A stretch of 64,000 nt of DNA, from positions 6,222,477-6,286,476 of the forward strand of contig NW_006495273.1 of NCBI RefSeq assembly GCF_000471905.2, written 5' to 3'. Below the pieces are notes generated by a model that saw only the letters and a program-made list of their open reading frames with translations, ran no database searches and was not told the DNA's origin. The position numbers were made by a program, and so were the translations under genes. This document shows positions 21,280 through 34,900 of the stretch, piece by piece. How positions within the stretch are numbered: the stretch's first letter is position 1; every line of letters starts with the position of its first letter. This stretch comes from Amborella trichopoda. Lineage: Eukaryota > Streptophyta > Magnoliopsida > Amborellales > Amborellaceae.

Positions 21280-22240
21280 TGTGAAGATTTTTTCAGGTTT
21301 CTCTAAAGAGACTTAGTGTCCATCAATCACATGATTATACAGACTTGTCTTTTATAGACAAATTACATATGACAATAATAGAAACTAAATCATAGACATC
21401 CATATTATACCCATACTAACCAGAAGATACAAGGTATGATACCTACCTTTCTCATATATACTGATTGCATATACACTTTCCATATTAATCTGATAGACAA
21501 TATATACTTTCTTTTCACACTCCCCTTCAAACTGAAGATGTTGTGAGAGAAAGCAGCTCGAGTTTGAAAATCAAGTTTGTAGAAACTAGCAGTTGAATCT
21601 TCAAGTACATAGCGTGACTAGTACAAGCAGCGCTTGTCATGCTCAGATTGCTTGAACAACAAGCACAAAAACCAGCGGTGGATCAACATGCCTCAGGAAC
21701 AAATGGCCTTAGGAACTGAGGGTCATATTAGAGTAGGCTTGATCAATCAGATAAAATTTCCAGACAAAAGCAGTAGAGGCAGTTGGGAGAACAAAATGGC
21801 ACAAAAATTGATGACAGACAGTGGATTTGAAAGATAGGAAAATAGGCGAAGGAGATCAAATAGATTAGAGAGCCGAAAACGACTTGGCAGAGAAACAAAT
21901 TTGATAATCGAAACACGACTCAACATATCGTCTTGAAAATCGACGACAATGCTTCAGGGACGAGGAATAGGCACAACTAAGATGAATTTGGCTCTGATAC
22001 CGTGTGCAGAGTCTCAAGCTTATCTGAAAATATTTAGTGTCCATTATTCATATGATTATCCAAACTTGTATTTTATAGACAAATTACATACGACAATAAT
22101 AAAAACTAAATCATAAACATCCATATTATACCCACACTTACCATAAGATACAACGTATGATACCTACCCTTCTCAAATATACTGATTAGATATACACTTT
22201 TCATATTAACCTAATAGATAATATATACTTTCTTTTCATA
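21280..22240 (-). mobile_element. TRIM (miniature LTR retrotransposon)
   Basis: Two direct repeats of about 240 bases (21280-21519 and about 22005-22240) share CTTATTTTATAGACAAATTACATA-type text and end, on the minus strand, in TGTGAAAAGAAAG. Next to the right repeat, minus strand, is CGGTATCAGAGCC, the initiator-Met tRNA primer-binding motif. Next to the left repeat is TTTGAAGGGGAGTG, a polypurine tract. The internal part is under 500 bases and non-coding. At about 960 bases in all, this fits the TRIM class. ATCC occurs at both outer flanks. Confidence 0.85.
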
Positions 22241-22599
22241 ATCCCAAGGCCCAAAAAAAAAAAAATTTATTTTCTAATTTTGACTTTTTATTTAAAAATT
22301 ATATTAATATAAGAATCAGACTTTAGCTTCATTTTTATAAGTAGAATTGAAACAAAATAATACAAATTATTTCTAACAAATTGTATTGATCACGATAAAT
22401 TTAAGGCAATTTGATCATTTTGTTATTTAAAATTTTTAAATTATTTTTATTTTGTTGTCTTTAAAAATATCTCACATCTCAAAATTTATATAAATATTTT
22501 ATTTCAATAAAAATATAAAATATAAAACTAATTTTTGGCCATTAGATATAGCCCTGTGAAATCTCAACCGTTAGACGGGATATTTTTCCCCAATCAAAT

Positions 22600-22901
22600 T
22601 CCCTTGGAATGCAAACCGACTCAATTTTTTTCTGCCGAGTCCTATTCCTCAATCGGCAAACGATTCCGCCGGCTGACCCCTTAAGTTGACGATTCGAGTT
22701 TTCAATCCGTAGCTTCGATTATTAACACGAGTCACACACAATTCTTGTTAGTCGGTTCCAGCCTCAAAAGCCAGGAACATAATTCGCGCTTAAAAGCTTG
22801 AAGAGTGAGAAATCGGGGCCTCTCTCTCTCTCTAAAACGCTGTTAACAGATTACTGCTTCAACCATCGCCATCCTGTTTTCTGACACTAATCGCCAGTAA
22901 A
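22600..22901 (+). promoter_or_regulatory. Probable MIC60 core promoter and 5' leader
   Basis: Sequence becomes less AT-rich here (GCCGAGTCC, GATTCCGCCGGCTGACCCC) and a CTCTCTCTCTC tract follows at 22821, as is common in plant 5' leaders. No TATA box is obvious. The exact start site cannot be told. Confidence 0.4.
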
Positions 22902-25900
22902 ATGCATTTGATGCTAAGAAAGCAGGCGGCCTCAATGGCCCGTGCCTATTGGGCAGGAACCACAAGCCATTTCTCATCTCATTTGCAAAGAAGTAGAACA
23001 GTAAGTTGGGTTTCTCCATTTCCTGATATCTGAGCTTTCGGGGTTGTGTGTTCTTTGCAGAAGGTAAGCTAAATTAGGTTTTGTGATTTGTAAGGAATGG
23101 ATGCAATTATATCGTGTTGATTGCTTTTTTATTGTTGCTGAATATTGGGTTTTGTTTTTGTTTGCGGCAAATGGTATTGCTAGTGAGTTGCCATTGCTGA
23201 AGGCTGTCTCTTGATGTTACTTCTCTTCCAAGATACATTGTTAGATGCAATTTGGGGACAATTATTAATACGTTTGAGTATATCCTTATGCTTTGCTTCT
23301 TCCCTATATTCTTTGTTAAAAATGGAAATTTGGTATTACAACAGTATTTCTTTTAAGATCAAGAAAATCATCTTTCAGTTATGAGTGTTATTAGAAACAC
23401 AGGCCAAAGGAAAAAGGAAAAAGGCCCAAGAAACATTTGAATAATAGTTTGATGAATTGTGTGTCTGATGAGCTTGCTTAAGCGTAACATTACAATGTCT
23501 TTCAACTAATGACTTCTTTTTTAAGTTGAAGAGATTTAGCAATCAGGACTGGGTTCACTTAGCGACTCAACTAAGTGAGTATATCTATTTGATTTTCAGA
23601 ATGAGCTAAAGAATCCAAATTTCCAAAAAGTAATACACAGTAAATACATATATGTGTATTTACTTCGGGGTCCATATACATGCGTGTGCGCTGATTTACA
23701 TGAGTGCATAGAATGCACATAGAGGAAGAAAACATAGAGCTTTGAGATGTACAAAACTTGTAAAATTGTATATCATAGTGTTTATTTGATTTATTTATTT
23801 TTGTCTGTGGATTTTTTACTGCACTGTGTTCTATATTTTAATGCATTTGAAATGTAATATATTGTGTCACATACTGCAGTAGTTTATGGTTCAGTATATA
23901 AACATTTCTTTGGTGGAGATTCAGTATGCAAGCCTTCTTTCGTTCAAACAAAAAACCCGTTCTATTAATATATTTGTACATTCGATCCATAAGTAGAGAT
24001 TAAGTAGGAATACTTGATTTAATTCAACTTAAATACAATTATGTGCTGACCAAGAAAAATACAAATATTGAGTCAGAAATGTTTTGGTCATGTCAACTGT
24101 AGAGTACTTTAGGTTTTTGGAGACTGAGGTGACATATCAGGAATACTGTGATTTTGTGGCTCTCTAGTCTCAAGTACTTTCTTGGCTAAAGGTGTACTTG
24201 CGTTTGAAAGCTGCATCACTTAGAGTAGATCTAGAACCCTTAAGGATGGATTGCATGAGGTTCATGAAAAATAAAATCTGATGGTTGCTCCTATGGCAGC
24301 TATGTCCATCACAAGTTCATGGCTTAATTAAAACTATCCTTGGAAGGTTTCTGATACTTTGTAGGGTATCATTCCACATTTATTGGATGTCTCCAAAGAG
24401 GCTACTTTTTTAGGGATCTATGGGATTATCTGACTCTCTTGAGGCAGAAATGCCAATGGAATTATGTCTAATCTTTGGTTGGCATTATGTTTTCTTGCCT
24501 TTTTTTTCTTGATCTCATTGATTATAAAAAGCTATTATCCCATCACCAGATGGGCTCATGAGGAGGGCTATCTGCCTCTTTTATCCATATGCCAAGACAG
24601 GTAGAAATGAGGGCTGTTGGGTGCCTCTCCCTATTGGAGATTCTCTTCCTCCCGCATAACTTCTTTCCCTGTTTTTTCTTTTTTATGTTCTTCTTTTATT
24701 TCCCATTATTTATTTGTCTCGTTGTTTTCCTTCTCATGCAACTTGATTGGATTTTACTACTCAGTCACTTAAAAGACAAAGGAAAAAAAGTTGTCATTGT
24801 AAAGCAGAAAGTCATCATTGGCAGTGTAGGGATTTTCCATGGGCAGCACTATACACACGAACAATTGTATATGTAGGAACTAGTTTATGTTATTCTCATC
24901 TTGATTGGTTCGAAACATGAATTAACCCTTCATTTTATGGAAGGGAATCGACTTCTATCATTTTCATCTTGATCAGTTAGAAACAGATTTCAATTCGTTA
25001 CTTTTTAGGAGGAGATTTTAGTTATGTTCTTATGATCCTGGTCTTGTTCATCAGATATCCAGTGCCTACCTTCTATGCATTGTCCAGTCAGCTAAACACA
25101 ATTTTCGTGCTTTAGATTTGGGGAATGCATTAGCCGTTGCACTGTGTTTGATACCTTTAGTTGAACTTTTAAATTTTTTTTTAAAAAAATCAACCACGTA
25201 GAAATAGTTCAGAAGTTCAGCATTAATATCAAGTTATAGTTCTCAAAGTTCGAATGCTCAAGATTGCTGGGTTCTGGGAAATGTCAATTGGACTCAGTTT
25301 TTTGGAAATCTTGACCTTACATTTGATTTGACACTGGCCCTCCCAAATTTATGAAATTGTCTTTTACCGGAAAAAATAAGTGCTTCCCTTGACGGTATGC
25401 AACATTGGTTACTTCCACTCGTGGTAGTATTAGCGCGCAAAAACTGTTGCTTCCTAGGAAATCCAAATTAGCTATAATGACTTCATTTGACCTTTTGCTT
25501 CTTTTTCAAGAAACAGAGAAAAAAAGAAAAAATTTATTGTTCTTGCAGTGGGCTGGGTGTCTCATAATTTACAGATGCAATTAATCTATCCTGCCAATTT
25601 TCTGTCTTTTGGCATTCTTGTCTTGCAAGATCTACTTAAACTGCCTTATATACCGATCCCTTCGGTATAGTGAGAGCATAAATGTAGTGTTCACCTTCTA
25701 TCCTCCAGTATTTGTACCCCTTGTTTTGTCTTTGTTACTATGATGTCCTTATTGCTGTATTTTCTTCTTTCTTGGTCTCATGCAAGTAGGTGCCTTCTTT
25801 ATTTACATCAAGCAAAAGCTTTTCGGGTTCTGCAAGGGGATATGCATCTCAACCATCCGCTCCCATGGAAAAGCCTTCTGGTAAAGGGTCTCCAATGACA

Positions 25901-28900
25901 CTGTTTGTTATAGGGGGTGTTGCAGTTGCCGCAGGTCTTTTTGCAGCTTATCAGGCAGGGGTAATTGGTCAACGTCATGACCAAGATGGCATTCCCATTT
26001 TCAAATCTACAATGTCTAACAGTAACCAGAAGAATTCTGATGATATCAAACATCAAAAAGATCAAACCTCTCTGAGCATGGAAGGGTTAAGTAGTCCAAA
26101 ACGTGAGGAGGAGACTCACTCTTCTGCAGTTGAGGGTGAGGATGAAAAGAGCGAAACTCTAGCAGATGTGGGACATGTTGAGAAATCACAAAACAGTAAT
26201 ATCGCAGATGAGAGCCATGCACCAGTGAACAATGAAACAGTCAAGATTGTGCCCCTTGTAGAAGAAGAGTTGGCAAGTGTACCTTCAAATGACAAAGCAT
26301 TTGGTGGTAAAGACTCTACAAGTCCATTTGAAACATCATCTAGAGAGAGTCTAGATATGGGAGATATTCATAGTGAATCTTCAAAGCTCAAGACAGATAC
26401 TGTACAGAAAGAAGACACTGTTGGTTCACAAGCACTTGAAGAAAGTGACACAAAGGAAGTACCCCATGATGATCTTGCTTCCAAGGTGATACTAAAAGAT
26501 CATATGCCCCTCCTTCCTTCCCTTGCAATGTAGTGACGTTTCTTGTTCATTAATTTTGAGGATGTAAAATTTTGTTCCTGTGTTGCCATGTAGTTGATTC
26601 TCTTTTATTGTTGGTAAGCTTTAGATAAAAAATGAATATGGTGTCTAATGGTTTCTAACCCAAACCCCCCAGATTAAGAATTTTAGGCCAGTTTCAATCT
26701 CTGCGCTGACCTTGATATAAAATTTGAATGATGAAAATTTTCCCTGACTCATGAAGTATATGGTTTTTCGAATGTGGCCTTAACTATGAAATAATACTTT
26801 CCATGTTCTAGTGAACTTTTCTTGCTAGATGATAATGGTAGAGATGTGCTTCCGCATTTCATTCTCTTTGTGGGTTTTTGGTATGATTTATGTGGTTGTC
26901 TCATCATGAATGGATTGCAATATGTTATGATTAATGTTCTCATGCATGGATTATCGACATGTTTGATTGCTAGATCTTGTCCTGTTACTTTTGGGAAGTT
27001 GATGGTATCACTATGTTCTCATGTTAGAATCTCTGGGTGCTGTCATTGAGAAGTGATATGACACCACTTTGCATGGATACCTTTCACTGGCAACAACAAC
27101 TAGATTCTCGACATTAGACTTGTTAATGATGACTGTTAAGCTTATAGGTCTGTTAATAAACTTAGCGTAGTCTGTCTCAGTTGTTGTAATGTTTCTGCTG
27201 GCTTTCAGTCGGTTCTATCCCGGGTTGAATGAATATGGGATGATTGTTATGCTGCAACTAAGAAATTGTAAATAACAAAAAATCTGAAAAACCCTCTAAT
27301 TGAGATGCTCTCCCCCAAAACAATTTTGTCTTGGTGATTTTTCATGTAAAGAAATCTTTTTTGTATGAATTTGCCACTGATCATGTATATGTATATTTAT
27401 ATCTATATTGTAGGATACTGAAGTTGATGAAAATGAGTACCAACGGTCAGGAAGTGGTCTTTCTCATGCATATTTTCTGGTGGAGAATGACGCAGGAAGC
27501 TTGTCTGAGGACGATGATGCTGATTCTGTAATTGTTTCTGAAGAAAAAGAGGTTATTTCATGGCAAGAACTTTTTACCCTGCTATATGAATTCTTTACTT
27601 GACTGTGATGTTATGTCTTGCAATTGTAAACTTTTGCCAATATGTTTTTATGTACTAATGCTTGCTATCTTGACACTGCAGGTTTCAGCACAAAAATTTG
27701 AAGGCTTGGATTACGTAAAGAGCAGTGAAGATGGAAAACTAGTTCTTGATTTCATAGAAGCCATTCATGCAGCTGAACGAAAGCAGGCTGATTTAGATGC
27801 TCGCATTTATTCTGAGGAAAAACGATGGTTGAAGGTTTGTCGATCTTCACTTACCAATTGCCTCTGACAACTTGAGCTTACCCTTTACCCTTTACCCTTT
27901 ACTTCAACTGCATATAGTGGTTTCCATTAATCGGTCTCCACTCTAATGTATTGTCTATTAGGAGAAGTATGAGAAAGAACTAAAGGATACAAGGGCAAGG
28001 GAACTCATGTATGCGGAGGAGGTGGCAAGCTTAGATAAGGTTCTAGATGCAGCTTCTTTCTTTTCATGATTGTTCTGTTAAAAATGTATTCATTGTTAAG
28101 ATAATCTGTTACCGCTGCTTTGTAATTTGCTTCCATTCATGTCCAAATTTATATGTTGATATATGTTAAACATTGTTTTATATTGGGTTTGAGTCTTTCC
28201 ATTTTCCTTTCCTCATTTTGTTTAGTTTACTACATGGCATCCAGAAAACAAGTTCAGGGGACTTGTCTTGTAGACTATAAAAAAACATGGATTGTGATCC
28301 GTTGTGTTCCAATAGACACGTTGCTAGCAATGTCGTTAATTATTTGTTGGAAAATCCACAATTTAATCTAACTTATAATGTATGGTTAGTTGTTCAAATG
28401 GCAGAGGAAGAAGAGGAGCTTGGAGCTGTTGGATTCTAATGCCTTCAAAAGCTTATGAGCAGCTCGTATGTAAAGTACTCATGCCTGATCTGCATCAGCA
28501 ACCATCCAGCATGATTGATACTTGTGCATTAATTTCATCTCTGAATATTGGTTTTAGACAATGAGCGTGAAATCCCATAGTGGAAGCTGAACCATATCTA
28601 TGAACTCACATGTTCATTGTGTAAACATTTGATAATCAGTAGTTTATCCTTGCTTGCCTCAATCCTTCCCTGAGTCACTTGGCTCAGGCATCTACCGAGT
28701 TTTTTAAAAAATATTTTTTTAAAAATGTTACTATAATCTTTTACCAGGCTCAGCTAATTCTGAGTCTTGCCCGAGCTTAAGCGAGTTTATAAAAAATAAG
28801 TTAATATTCTTAAGAATGCTTAAGTTTGATATCATAGGGGATAGCAAGTTGACATGGGAGCCAGTGAATGAGTAGGGTGCTTCTAGGAAAGTGGTTGTGG

Positions 28901-31900
28901 CACGTTACCACCAACCACGATTTGTTGTGGCGTCATATTCTGATTCAAAAGTATGCCTCTGATATTCACCCAAAAAAAAAGTATGCCACTGATTGTCTGG
29001 GCTGGTTCCCATAGAGGAACCCAAGGCCAGCTGCCTAATCAGGCTTTTTTAAAAAAAAAATTCAGCTGCCTTGATCTCTTCATGCCTTCCATTCGATTCA
29101 AAGTCAACTCAGGAGGAAAGGTCCACTTTTGAAACCACACTTGATAGGCAGTTCACCACTAAAAGAAACTCGGGCTACCTGTTTTCCATTGCTACCAATC
29201 CAGATGCCATTGTTGCCCACTACTTCCAACGAAACAACCACCACCAAACCTGGACACCCATTGTCAAAAGAGATCTTCTAGATAATGAACTTGATGACCT
29301 ACTTACCCTCCTGTGCCTTCTAGCCTCGTATTTCGTCAAATGATCCGACATTGGCAAACCAAACTGGAATTTTGTCTCATCCTTCTATAGAGCAATTGAC
29401 CCCACTCATTCGTTGCCACTTACTGCCCACAACAAAGCCTAGATCACTCAAACTCCTCCTAAAATCCAAGCTTTTACCTTGTTGACCATTTCCAACAAAA
29501 GTCTCACACTTGACCAACTTGAAAGGAGGGGTTTCAACCTTGCCAATGGGTTCCCTCTATTCCATTCTCACCTCGTTCTCCATTGCAACTTCGCTGGACC
29601 AAACATCTTTGTGACTTTGATTGGCGATGGGCCACTCCATTGTCAATCAAACAACTCTTACCCCTTGCTTTTCTCCCCTTCCATCTTGGCAGGCCTCTTT
29701 CTTTGGAGAGCTTCCATCCAAGCTATGCTGTGGTCCTTGGGGGGGGGGAACGTAACTCCCAGATTTTCTGTGAAGCCAAGAGCAGCCCGACGGCCACAGC
29801 AGATAGAGCTAGAATCTTAACAACTTTCTGGTCCACTAGCTGCAAACTAACTAAACGGCTTCTCCAAATCGTACTGTGGAACCAATTGGAAGGAATTCTT
29901 ACAATTCGAGAGAAAGGCATGGGTCTGCCATCCCCAACCATCATGGTTATTTCTGCAGCTATTTCGAGTGGACTTTCATCATACCTGTAGGAAGGTAAAC
30001 TTAGCAGTTGATGCTCTCGCAAAACAGCAAGCTTCTCTAGCATCTTCTATCAACCAAGCTTAGTTTGGTGATGTAACCTTGCCTCCCAGTGTACTATCTG
30101 TAACTTCCGGCTCTTATTTTGCTCTTCTTTCTTCTCTCTTTCTTTCTTCCAATCTTTCCCTCTCTCTTTCTTCCAATGCATTCTTCATTTCTCTCTCTCT
30201 TCCTCTACCTATCTCCCTTTCTCTCTAACTTTCTTTCTCTGACCTCTCTAACTCTGTCTGCTCTTTCTCTATTCCCTTGCTACTCCCTTTCTCCAAAGTT
30301 GCCTTCTCCGATCTCTCTTTCCTCACTACTTTTCTCCTCCCCCCATCCCTCTCGTGCCTTACTTTTTCTCTCTTCTCTAAACCTTGATACTTTATTTCTT
30401 TTTTTATTTCAGTGTATGTTTCTCAGCACATGATATGTGGGATACTGCTTCCCATATCTCATGGTTTTGGTTACTCATATTATTAATTAATATACTTGTC
30501 ACCTTTATTACAAGAATGAAAAAAAAGGCATGGAAGTCAGTGAGTTACAAGGCTCAAGACCTATGTGAATTCCAAGCTTTGAGTTGAGTTGAGTTGAGTT
30601 ATAGACATTAGTGGTAGTACGAGATGCATGTAAGGGATGGCAAGTTGACTTGGTAGTCGGTGAGATAGAAGGCCTAAGACCTGGGAGAATCCCTAGATGA
30701 GTTGAGCTTCAAATGTTGTCAGTAATACAGGATGCATGTGAATTGTATATCATCTGGCTTCAGTCTTCCATTAATTGATATTGGAGCTTTTTCCTATGGG
30801 CATGTTTGAGTGCCTTCTTTTCTTCCTATCTAATATTTGCATTATGCAACTTGCCCCCAAAAAAGAGAATCTTGAAACTAGCTTTCGGCCAATTTCATGT
30901 AATACACACGGAGTGGTTGGTTTTGATAGTGCTGGATTTTCCAAATGGCATTTCCCAGTCCATTTTTAAAGTAGTTCAACTACAAAATATTGGCATAATC
31001 ATAGGGGCCCCACACTTTGCATTTTCTAGTCCGGTGAGATATGAAAGCCAAAAATCAGCCTTGGAATCCATACTTATCTAAGCCCCCATTTTAGCCTTAG
31101 TGATATCCCAAGTTGTCTCGATAAGTTCTCTAGACCTCCATGGTGAAAATGACCTATAACTACCAGGCCATGATAATTAAGGAAAGAAGTATTTTTATTA
31201 GGGGGCAAATTGAGCCAAATGTATCCTGAAAGGTTCCAAGAGCCACTTTTATATATTTGAAATCTAGTATTCTTTGAAAACCTAACTGGCATCTACCTAA
31301 ATCCCTATTTTATTTACTCATGGGTCACGAATGCATATCACATGAACCCATTAGAGATTGTGAGAAAGCTTTTTTGATGTACGAATTTTCAAAGAACTTT
31401 GAAGGCTTAAAAGATTGAACTATATTATGATTGTGTTCTATGAACGAATATTTTATTGGTTTGGTAAAATACGATATTTCGGTCATGCAGGTTTTTACTC
31501 TTATCTTGATTCACACATTGATTTTCAGTCTTGTAGAAATGCTTGTTTTTTCATGATTGGTCAGGATCATCATATCCACTAAAAATGAATTAACAATGCA
31601 TTGAAATACGTAGTTGTAAGCTGGTGTAGGAGGAAGGGATCGTCATTGGTAAGATGGTCCCTCTCTTATAATAAATATAAAAAGTATGGAAATTTAAAAA
31701 TAAGAAAATACTCACAATTTTTATATAAATTATATTAAGGTATGCAATAAATATATTAGGAATATATTTATCTTACAAATATATTTTCTTAATTAAATTT
31801 TACAACTCATATTCATTTACTCGAGGCTTGTTATATTAATGGTGTTGCGTAATAATGTATCATAGTTATTTGTTACTTGATCAATATATTGTGTTATTTA

Positions 31901-34900
31901 ATAAAAGATATTAAAAGATTTCTGTTAAATCGGTCTTGCCCTTTTCCTTCCCTTAACCCTTCATTATAAATTAAGAAAGGAACTAAAGCATTAATAGAAA
32001 GAGAATAACTATAGAGCGATAAGAGAGATGAATTTTCATCCAACGTTGCTAAACTCGGACCTATCATCCCTTCTTTAATTCAATTATGAAAACAGTTTAT
32101 TTAGGACTTCTTTTCTTAAAAAAAATGATCTAATGTAAGCAAATTTTCCTGTAAAAAAATGTGCCATGCAGGAATTTGATCTTTCTTTTGTGATTGGCAT
32201 GCATTTAAAACAGTTTGTTTGTAGATATGTATTAACATCTGCTTTCCATTTGCAAAAAAATGCAGTTCTTGATTTCTCACCATAATTACCTTCTTCTTTT
32301 ATTGATATTCATTTAAGATTGGATTTTTTGTAGAAGGCATATCTAACATGGGTGTGAATTTATATTGACTGATTCCTAAGGATTGGGATCGTGTTCCCCC
32401 ATATGGGGGCGTGATCCACTCGATATCCTGCTCTGGGAATGTGGGATCGCTGGGATTGCCACCAAGTCGGGTGATCCCACAGCTAAATTGAAAACGCCTC
32501 AGGAATTGTGATGAATGTGTATGAGTTAGTATGATATATCATAACTTTGTGCTTTTATTTTAGGAGTTAAACAAAGAAAGAGCTAAGGCAGCTGCGATAG
32601 TGAAGTCACTTCAAGAAAAAGCAGAAGAGAAGCTTAAGATGGAGCTTCAGCGAAAAGTACATTCTCTTATATTCATCTTGCTTGAAAGAACTACTTTTAA
32701 TTGTTTTAGCATAGTATGTGACTGAAATTGTTTTGGTCCTTTTGGATAATTTATTCTTCAATATATGCAGGACGAAGAAGTGGAGGTACAGCTAAAGAAG
32801 GCCCAAGAACTAGCTAAAGCAGAATTAGCTGCAGCTATTGCAAAAGAGAAGGCATCTCAGTTGGAAAAAATGACTGAGGCAAATCTTGATGTATGATTTG
32901 TTGCTTATAGCTAATTCATTATTTGCTAGCTTGGCAGGTTGCTTGCACTTGCCAAAACAACACACTCATGTCTCATCGTTTGCTTGCCATTGACTTCTTC
33001 AATCTCTTGGGCTGAAATGACCTTGTTATATTCCTGATCTTAAATTTACGGGCAATAATGCATGACTCACCTAATTCATGATTCCTATGTCCTAGTAACT
33101 AGATGATGATTCACATGTCATTGAATTATAGCTCTATATATCCACTTGAACTCTCCATTTTCCTTGGTGTGTGGATGTGCATGTGCATGCTCGTACACAT
33201 ACATGTTATGTGCATGACTTTAATGCATAAGTTGGAAACCAGGCTTCCCTACTTGGCCAGCATGTTTCTTATTATGTCATACAACTGATTGCTATAATGT
33301 TATTTGTGTCTTGCACAATAATCTTCTGCTACTTCTCACTTTGTTAGTTATTACTGATGTATGGGATTTATGTGTTTCGATTGATTTGATTACAGATAAA
33401 TGCCTTATGCATGGCATTTTATGCACGAACAGAAGAAGCTCGTCAAAGTCACTCTGTTCATAAGCTTGCTTTGGTATATACTTGTTTTCTTCACTTGAAC
33501 TTATTTATCTAATTTCCATAGCTTTGTTATCTCTGACTTGTTGAATTTATTTAGTTTTCAGTATTTCACTTTAATACATGCTATTGGTTTGTTTTTGCAG
33601 GAAACACTAGCTTTGCAAGACGCACTGTCAAAAGGATTACCAATTCATCGAGAAATAGCTTCTTTACAGACCACATTGGAAGGGATTGATAAAGATTCAC
33701 TTGTAGATCATGTTTTGTCTTCGTTGCCAGAAGAAACCTTGCAACAAGGAACCTATACTCGTTCAGAATTGAACCAAAAGGCAAGCTTACAGTTTTTGTT
33801 ATTCCCATTCAATATTACCCTGCCGAGTGTATGATATCATTTCATCAATATTTTGACTTAGTCTTATATATGTAAATGCTATACAACTTCTCAATTTGCT
33901 GAAGAAGCGTCGAAGTTTTCTAACATTTTTGAGAAGGAAAATTATTTCATGTGGGCTGGACCGCATTTCTGCATATGCGGTCCAAAGAGTGTAAAGCATC
34001 CATCTTAAAGATGGATGCAAGTAGGTGTTCCATCTAAAAACAATGGAAACTAACGGTCCAAATGTTTTCTTACTAGAGTTATTATTTTTTGTTTTAAAAT
34101 GTTTTTTATTTTTTCATATTCATGATCTCCATGTTAGAGATTCCATGTCCTTAAAAATTAAGTCTTAAAATCATTCTTAAAAATCGATTTATTAAGAGGC
34201 CTGCATTTCTACATATGTGGGCTTGGCCGCATAGAAACCGGGTCCTTTTGAGAAAACCCTCAGTTGATATGATATAATCGAAAAGGTATTATGGCTTTCT
34301 ACCTGAAATCCCAGTTCATTTTGCCAATAGGACTTCAAATGTTCATTCTATAACATCAGGTGTACCAATCTTTGCTATTAAATATGACTGCGTGGGTTCA
34401 CTGGCCCTCCTCAAATGCAGGAACTCAAATCTTGCATGTGAACAATTGATTCATGAGCAGACCCAGATGCTCTCCTGGGCTTTCCCCTTCTGCGGCAAAA
34501 CTAGCCCATGGATGGACCATGCTTTTCCTCCTAATTGTCAGTGGAAAAGCCTTTGGAGGGGTCTAAATCCCATACACCAACCCGAGAGAAAATCTCTTAG
34601 ATCCAAGATAAGAAATTAATATGTTACAATTTTTTTTTTGATAGAAGTTAAACCAATGATCTAACTCCCATAGAGAAATTCGAAATATGAAATGTAGTAG
34701 GCTATTGTTGTAGGTAGTGAGTAATGATTGAGACAAAAATGTTATAGCCGGTGAGATTAGATGCTTATCAAGCTTCGTAATTATTATGTTGAAATGCTCC
34801 TTAGAAACATGTGAGCAGAGTGAGCTTCAATTTTAATGTTTGAAGGCCTTCAATTCCCATTTTCCCTATTTGGTTAGATCAATGAGGTGTTCATGAGGGA

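Noticed and set aside
24589..24876. Phe-rich open frame of 95 codons
   Set aside because: It lies in MIC60 intron 1 and reflects T-rich composition; no splice or homology support.
25808..26065. Minus-strand frame opposite MIC60 exon 2
   Set aside because: It is a shadow of the real coding strand.
27878..27901. CCCTTTA repeats as interstitial telomere sequence
   Set aside because: Only three units, and the plant telomere repeat is CCCTAAA.
30119..30433. Leu/Ser-rich open frame of 104 codons
   Set aside because: It lies in a pyrimidine tract inside MIC60 intron 5 and has no family features.
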